64,000 bases of DNA from Paenibacillaceae bacterium (GTDB taxonomy: Bacteria; Bacillota; Bacilli; Paenibacillales; Paenibacillaceae): NCBI GenBank assembly GCA_900766135.1, contig CAAFUF010000003.1, positions 186,001-250,000 of the forward strand, given 5' to 3'. The stretch's first letter is position 1. Each line of letters opens with the position of its first letter. The position numbers were made by a program, and so were the translations under genes. The notes below the pieces were generated by a model. It was not told the DNA's origin. It was given only the letters and a program-made list of their open reading frames with translations, and did no database searches. Below, piece by piece: positions 60,155-64,000 of the stretch.

Positions 60155-61133
60155 TTTTTTTGGCGTCGAGCTTCAGGTCTTCGGTTCGGAGGGTCATCAG
60201 CTCCAGCTTGCCCGGCGAGCCGCCACCGTATTGACTAAGCAGCCTCACGGCCTGCTGCCGGACCGACCTTTCGATCACGTTGCGGACATAACGGGCATTG
60301 CTGAACACCTGCTCGCTTTCGCATTTCTCCCGAAGCAAATGCTGCTTTAATTTGAGTATCGCCTGCGGCATCAAGATATAATCGCGCTCTTTCGCCATCC
60401 CTTCGGCAATTTGAATCAGCTGGTCGATCGAGTAGTCCGGAAAATCCATCTGAATCGGAAACCGCGAGGGCAGCCCCGGGTTGGTCGACAGGAAAAAGTC
60501 CATTTCATCCGAGTACCCGGCCAGGATGAGGATAAATTGATTTTTATGATCCTCCATCGCTTTGACCAGCGTATCGATCGCTTCCTTGCCGAAGTCCTTC
60601 TCCCCGCCGCGCGCCAAGCTGTATGCCTCATCGATGAACAAAATGCCGCCGAGCGCTTTTTTGACCAAATCGCGCGTTTTCTGCGCTGTATGGCCGATAT
60701 ATTCACCGACCAGATCGGCACGCTCGACTTCGATCAAATGCCCTTTGTTGAGCACCCCCATACGTTGGAACATTTTAGCGACGATTCGCGCTACCGTCGT
60801 TTTTCCGGTGCCCGGGTTGCCTTTAAACACCATGTGGTATACCTGAGCTCCGGACAACAATCCGGCTTCGGAGCGCATCGAGGCGATTTGCAAGAGCGCA
60901 TATATCTCGTACATTAACTCTTTAATATGATCCAAACCGATCAGGTGATCCAATTCCTTTTGGATTTCGGCGAAAAGCCCCTGCTGCGGCAATCCTTTGG
61001 CCGACGCTTGGGGTTCGCTGTCGGCAACCGCCTGCGAGACGACAGGCGGTTCGGTGCTGCGGAGGATCACATTGATCTGACGCGACGGTCTCTCATCGGA
61101 AGAGCCGTTTCTGGCCATGACACGCCCAGACAT
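60150..61133 (-). CDS. spoVK: Stage V sporulation protein K (AAA+ ATPase)
   Basis: A 327-aa AAA+ ATPase of the SpoVK/CbxX type, made in the mother cell and needed for spore maturation. Walker A is GNPGTGKTT (105-113), Walker B is ILFIDEAYSL (about 169-178), and the arginine-finger area is NARYVRNVIERSVRQQAVR. The N-terminal 55 residues are a poorly conserved extension. AGAGGTG lies 8 nt before ATG 61133. It shows that the organism, or its ancestor, forms spores. It is next to hflX as in Bacillus. Confidence 0.95.
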   Translation of the reverse strand: MSGRVMARNGSSDERPSRQINVILRSTEPPVVSQAVADSEPQASAKGLPQQGLFAEIQKELDHLIGLDHIKELMYEIYALLQIASMRSEAGLLSGAQVYHMVFKGNPGTGKTTVARIVAKMFQRMGVLNKGHLIEVERADLVGEYIGHTAQKTRDLVKKALGGILFIDEAYSLARGGEKDFGKEAIDTLVKAMEDHKNQFILILAGYSDEMDFFLSTNPGLPSRFPIQMDFPDYSIDQLIQIAEGMAKERDYILMPQAILKLKQHLLREKCESEQVFSNARYVRNVIERSVRQQAVRLLSQYGGGSPGKLELMTLRTEDLKLDAKKT

Positions 61134-61242
61134 AGGAAATCACCTCTTTATAAAGGTAGGGCTGAGAGGAAGTACACCAAGCCATCTTGTTGAACACACA
61201 TCTAAATGTATTCTCTCTCCCTGTCCGTTATTAGAAGTTTTG

Positions 61243-61929
61243 TCATCCTATCACGCCGAGGGCCAGTCCCAGTTGATCGAGCTTCCATTTCGAATATGCC
61301 AAGACTTCCCGAAACGTGTTCGGGAACGGCTTCATCACCTTCGTTTCGGTTAAGGACAGTTTAGGCTCCTTGTAGTCCAAGGCCCTGGCGATTTCCAACG
61401 CGCGGTTCCCGTGATAAGTGTGCGTTATGATCAAGGCCGAAGCAAGCCCCCGCTCCTTCATCATCTCCTGACTGAATTTCAGGTTCTCGTAGGTGCTGGT
61501 CGCCTTGTTTTCTAGGAGCATTTTGTCCCGCGGAACTCCATGCTGCTCCAGGTAATTCGCCATCCCTTCCGCTTCGGTGTATCTCGAAGTCGGCGTATCC
61601 AGTCCCCCGGTCAACAGAAACAGCTTGAATTTCCCCGCTTCGTAATCCTTGAGACTTTGTTCTAGGCGCTCCCGGAGTCCCGGACTGGGCTCGTCCCCCC
61701 ACATGGCCGCCCCGAGGACGATCCCGACCTCCGCCGGCTCGTCTAGGTCAGCATGGGCTGCCGAATTCCGCTCTACACTGCCGATCTGGGCCAGCACGAA
61801 CAGCACCCACCCTATCCCGAGCAAAATGAAAGCAAGTCCCCAGCGAAAAATCCGCTTCCTCACACGGCCTCTTCGCGGATTCCGAACTTTCCCTAAACTG
61901 ACGTTTTCCCTAGGTTTGACATAACGCAT
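61243..61929 (-). CDS. YdcF/DUF218 family membrane-anchored protein
   Basis: A 228-aa protein with a basic N-terminus and a single membrane helix (about 28-48, FRWGLAFILLGIGWVLFVL). The external part is the DUF218 Rossmann-like domain, with VGIVLGAAMWGDEPSPGLRERL, LFLLTGGLD, EAEGMANYL, ENKATSTYENL and ALIITHTYHGNRAL. Proteins of this family bind nucleotides or lipid II-like substrates and affect envelope biogenesis. It follows the DUF402 gene by only 3 nt. Exact role unknown. Confidence 0.92.
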   Translation of the reverse strand: MRYVKPRENVSLGKVRNPRRGRVRKRIFRWGLAFILLGIGWVLFVLAQIGSVERNSAAHADLDEPAEVGIVLGAAMWGDEPSPGLRERLEQSLKDYEAGKFKLFLLTGGLDTPTSRYTEAEGMANYLEQHGVPRDKMLLENKATSTYENLKFSQEMMKERGLASALIITHTYHGNRALEIARALDYKEPKLSLTETKVMKPFPNTFREVLAYSKWKLDQLGLALGVIG

Positions 61930-61932
61930 GGC

Positions 61933-62493
61933 TTATCCCCCTGGTTGATTCGGCTCCGAAGTCATAAACCCGCTCTGGAAATGATCCAGGGATAGGCGGA
62001 GATAGGGGAAACGCCGTTCCTTTATGTCGTGAAGTAATTGCTGGGCCGTCTCCGTTGCCAGATCATAATCTTTTACCGATATGAGGCCTTTCGCTAAAGC
62101 TTCGTCAAGCTCGTCTTCATCCAAAAGAAACACTTCACGATTTTTCAGTACGACAATATCCAGATACAAATCGTCAAACCAAGGTACCCCCTGGTCGGTA
62201 ACCCCTTGGGTCTTGCAAATATCGATATACCATTCCACAATCTCGCCATGATCATCAAACATGGCCGTAACGACGAAATGAGCTCCTTTGGGATAATACT
62301 GCAGCCACGTGTAACCCTTGTCGGCGATCCGGAAGGTGTGACCCCCGTAGGTTTTCCACAAGGGATCACGCAGGGCATAAATGCTGTACAGCGTAACATA
62401 TCCCGTAAACTCATCGCTCTCCACAAACTTGGATTTGAATTGACGATGGGTTACACGGCGCCAATTCGCGCGGTCTCCGAATTTTCGCTTCAT
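61933..62493 (-). CDS. DUF402-family nucleoside tri-/diphosphate phosphatase
   Basis: A 186-aa protein of the DUF402 family (YgaC/Ntdp type), enzymes that remove phosphates from nucleoside tri- and diphosphates. The residues HFVVTAMFDDHGEIVEWYIDI and VPWFDDLYLDIVVL hold the conserved metal-binding Asp/Glu. ATG 62493 follows AAAGGGAAC at the right distance; an in-frame start 7 codons earlier is less likely. It is the upstream gene of a pair with the YdcF-like protein. Confidence 0.9.
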   Translation of the reverse strand: MKRKFGDRANWRRVTHRQFKSKFVESDEFTGYVTLYSIYALRDPLWKTYGGHTFRIADKGYTWLQYYPKGAHFVVTAMFDDHGEIVEWYIDICKTQGVTDQGVPWFDDLYLDIVVLKNREVFLLDEDELDEALAKGLISVKDYDLATETAQQLLHDIKERRFPYLRLSLDHFQSGFMTSEPNQPGG

Positions 62494-62570
62494 AAATAAG
62501 TTCCCTTTCAACACAATGTACTATCAGCTTACCATATTTGAAAGAGAGTCACAAAAACCATTTTCACATG

Positions 62571-62614
62571 AAAAAAACAACCCCCAGCCGCGCTTTCGCG
62601 CTGAACTGAGGGTT
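62571..62614 (-). terminator. Intrinsic terminator of the penicillin-binding protein gene
   Basis: On the minus strand CAACCCTCAG pairs with CTGGGGGTTG, with an inner AGCGCGAAAGCGCG hairpin, followed by TTTTTTT. Confidence 0.9.
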
Positions 62615-62645
62615 GGCTTGCAGGTATCTCATCCGGAACTTCCGT

Positions 62646-64000
62646 CTATCCGCCGACTCCCGTGGTTCCATCCGTAGTCCCTGCCGGGACATCGCCACCG
62701 GTTCCGTCGCCGCCGTTGTCCGGCGGAACGATGACGCCTCCGTCATCATCCATTGGGGGCAGCTCCGTGTCATTTCCGCTGTCGTTTCCCCCATTGCCTT
62801 GGCCGTTTCCATTTCCGTTGCCGTTACCGTTGCCATTGTTTTGGCCGTTACCGTTACCTTGGCCGTTGCCTGGCGGAACGCCCTGGTTGCCGTCTCCATT
62901 GCCCGGAAGGTTAGGATCGACCGGCGTTCCGGTATCCGATCCTGGAGTTTCACCGCTTGCAGGCGGCTCCACATTGTCAATCAATACCTGGGCATTGTTG
63001 GACGGCTTGCTCTCCACCGCATTAACCGGATCGTAAGCCGTTACGTAATAAACGTATCCGGTTCCCGGGGTAATGCCGATATCCTCCGCCTCCGTCGATA
63101 CGGAATCCATGATATGCGTGAACTCCGCTTCGGACGCCTCACGGCGATAAATGTGATATACCGCATCGGCGGTTTCAACGCCGGCCCACTTGAGCGATAC
63201 CGTTCCGGTATCCGGATTATACGCGGCGGTTAAACCCGTTGGAGCGGTCGTTTCCGTTTGGTCCTCGGGTTCTTGCTGCTGCAGGTTCTCCGGAACCGGG
63301 AACGATTTAACCGGCTCGCCCTTCAATGCTTCCTTCATGACGGCGGCAAACAAAGCCGCCGTTTGCCCACTGCTGCCGTTTAGCAAATGATTCTTGTCGG
63401 GGTTATCGTACCCCATCCAGACGGCGCCGGTCCATTCCGGCGTATAGCCGACAAACCAAACGTCGCGGTTTTTACTGCTTTTCAGCCCGGGGATCCCGTG
63501 TTGCGTCGTCCCCGTTTTACCGGCAACCGGACGGTCCAGCTTCGCCCGTTTCCCGGTACCGTCATTAACGACGTTTTGCATCATCGTCGTCATGTAATAG
63601 GCCGTTTGTTCGCTGATGACCCGTTTAGGTTTCGGTGCATTGTATTTGTATTTTTCCACGCCGTTGTGGTCGACGATCGTTTTGATCGAGTACGGCGGGT
63701 TATACGAACCGCCGTTGGCGAATACGCTGAACGCTCCGGCCATCTCCAGCGTGTTCGTGCCGTAAGTCAAACCGCCCAGGGCTATAGCCAGGTTGCGGTC
63801 GTTTTTGTCCATTTTGATGCCCATGGCTTCGGCGTATTTAACCCCGGTTCCCACGCCAACCTCATTCAGCAGCCAAACGGCCGGAATATTCTCCGATTTC
63901 GTCAAGGCGTCGGTCAAGTTGATCGTCTTGGAATACCCGTGCAGGTTCGTCGGACAGTAGTCGCCAAAACACTGTTTCTCGTTGCTGATCTGCGAATTCG
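62646..64000 (-). CDS. Class A penicillin-binding protein, C-terminal half (5' end outside window)
   Basis: About 450 residues are seen and the gene runs off the right edge. The transpeptidase domain shows SENIPAVWL (the SxN motif) near the edge and KTGTTQHG, but the catalytic SxxK box lies outside the window. An FN3 domain follows (about 62930-63240; PTGLTAAYNPDTGTVSLKW to VYYVTAYDP). The C-terminal tail is a low-complexity Gly/Asn/Pro run (about 62740-62900). It cross-links peptidoglycan on the outer face of the membrane. The domain order suits PBP1A/PBP1b-type enzymes of Paenibacillaceae. Confidence 0.92.
   Translation of the reverse strand, partial: NSQISNEKQCFGDYCPTNLHGYSKTINLTDALTKSENIPAVWLLNEVGVGTGVKYAEAMGIKMDKNDRNLAIALGGLTYGTNTLEMAGAFSVFANGGSYNPPYSIKTIVDHNGVEKYKYNAPKPKRVISEQTAYYMTTMMQNVVNDGTGKRAKLDRPVAGKTGTTQHGIPGLKSSKNRDVWFVGYTPEWTGAVWMGYDNPDKNHLLNGSSGQTAALFAAVMKEALKGEPVKSFPVPENLQQQEPEDQTETTAPTGLTAAYNPDTGTVSLKWAGVETADAVYHIYRREASEAEFTHIMDSVSTEAEDIGITPGTGYVYYVTAYDPVNAVESKPSNNAQVLIDNVEPPASGETPGSDTGTPVDPNLPGNGDGNQGVPPGNGQGNGNGQNNGNGNGNGNGNGQGNGGNDSGNDTELPPMDDDGGVIVPPDNGGDGTGGDVPAGTTDGTTGVGG

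Noticed and set aside
62662..63036. Proline-rich frame on the plus strand
   Set aside because: It is the antisense reading of the Asn/Gly repeat tail of the penicillin-binding protein.
1..64000. tRNA, rRNA, CRISPR array, insertion sequences
   Set aside because: No cloverleaf, rRNA core, regularly spaced repeat array or transposase was found on either strand.

Overview
This window looks like a chromosomal segment of a spore-forming, Gram-positive member of the Bacillota, most likely Paenibacillaceae. The evidence is the gene set and order: spoVK-hflX-ynbB-glnR-glnA and a divergent lexA/yneA with ynzC nearby (both known from Bacillus), strong AGGAGG-type ribosome binding sites, frequent TTG/GTG starts, lipobox lipoproteins and a moderately GC-rich sequence. 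No rRNA, tRNA, CRISPR array, transposase or phage gene was seen. Most genes lie on the minus strand.

Layout. 1-4.4 kb: the edge of a cell-envelope acylation pair (MBOAT acyltransferase and SGNH lipoprotein), then a two-component system. 4.6-11.7 kb: topB, gltD, the dihydrofolate reductase/thymidylate synthase pair, and an alkaline-phosphatase-superfamily lipoprotein that lacks one usual metal-ligand His. 11.8-18.8 kb (mostly plus strand): a secreted coiled-coil protein behind a promoter and terminator-like leader, an ArsR regulator with a four-domain CoA-disulfide reductase/rhodanese/TusA/DsrE fusion, a Fur-controlled iron-siderophore binding lipoprotein, and a methyltransferase. 18.8-25 kb: alpha-carbonic anhydrase and the complete pyruvate dehydrogenase operon pdhABCD. 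25-32 kb: esterase, TRIC-family channel, thiamine pyrophosphokinase, NlpC/P60 hydrolase, an atypical response regulator, and a LysR/ThiF/SDR cluster.

32.0-42.7 kb is the most unusual region. It is a ten-gene, tightly packed minus-strand operon for a Tad/Flp-like (type IVc) pilus or secretion machine. It holds a Hanks Ser/Thr kinase fused to a CpaE/ParA-like domain, a CpaB-like SAF protein, two more ParA-like proteins with degenerate P-loops, a TadA/CpaF ATPase with an N-terminal membrane anchor, a single fused TadB-TadC platform protein, and four small membrane-anchored or pilin-like proteins. A good sigma-A promoter precedes a leader of about 110 nt. That leader contains a complete intrinsic terminator ending about 20 nt before the first start codon, and a segment that can pair in two mutually exclusive ways. 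This suggests control of the whole operon by transcription attenuation.

42.8-53.7 kb: a cREC-like receiver fused to an RlmM/FtsJ-type RNA methyltransferase, base-excision repair genes (endonuclease IV, Fpg-like glycosylase), a NagD-type phosphatase, RNase Z, cobalamin-dependent methionine synthase, a YtkA-like lipoprotein, a HAD hydrolase, a small membrane protein and ynzC. 53.8-62 kb: the LexA/YneA SOS switch with several LexA boxes, then the nitrogen-control genes glnA and glnR with two mirrored GlnR boxes, ynbB, hflX, spoVK, a YdcF-like protein and a DUF402 phosphatase. The window ends inside a class A penicillin-binding protein with a fibronectin-III domain and an Asn/Gly-rich tail.
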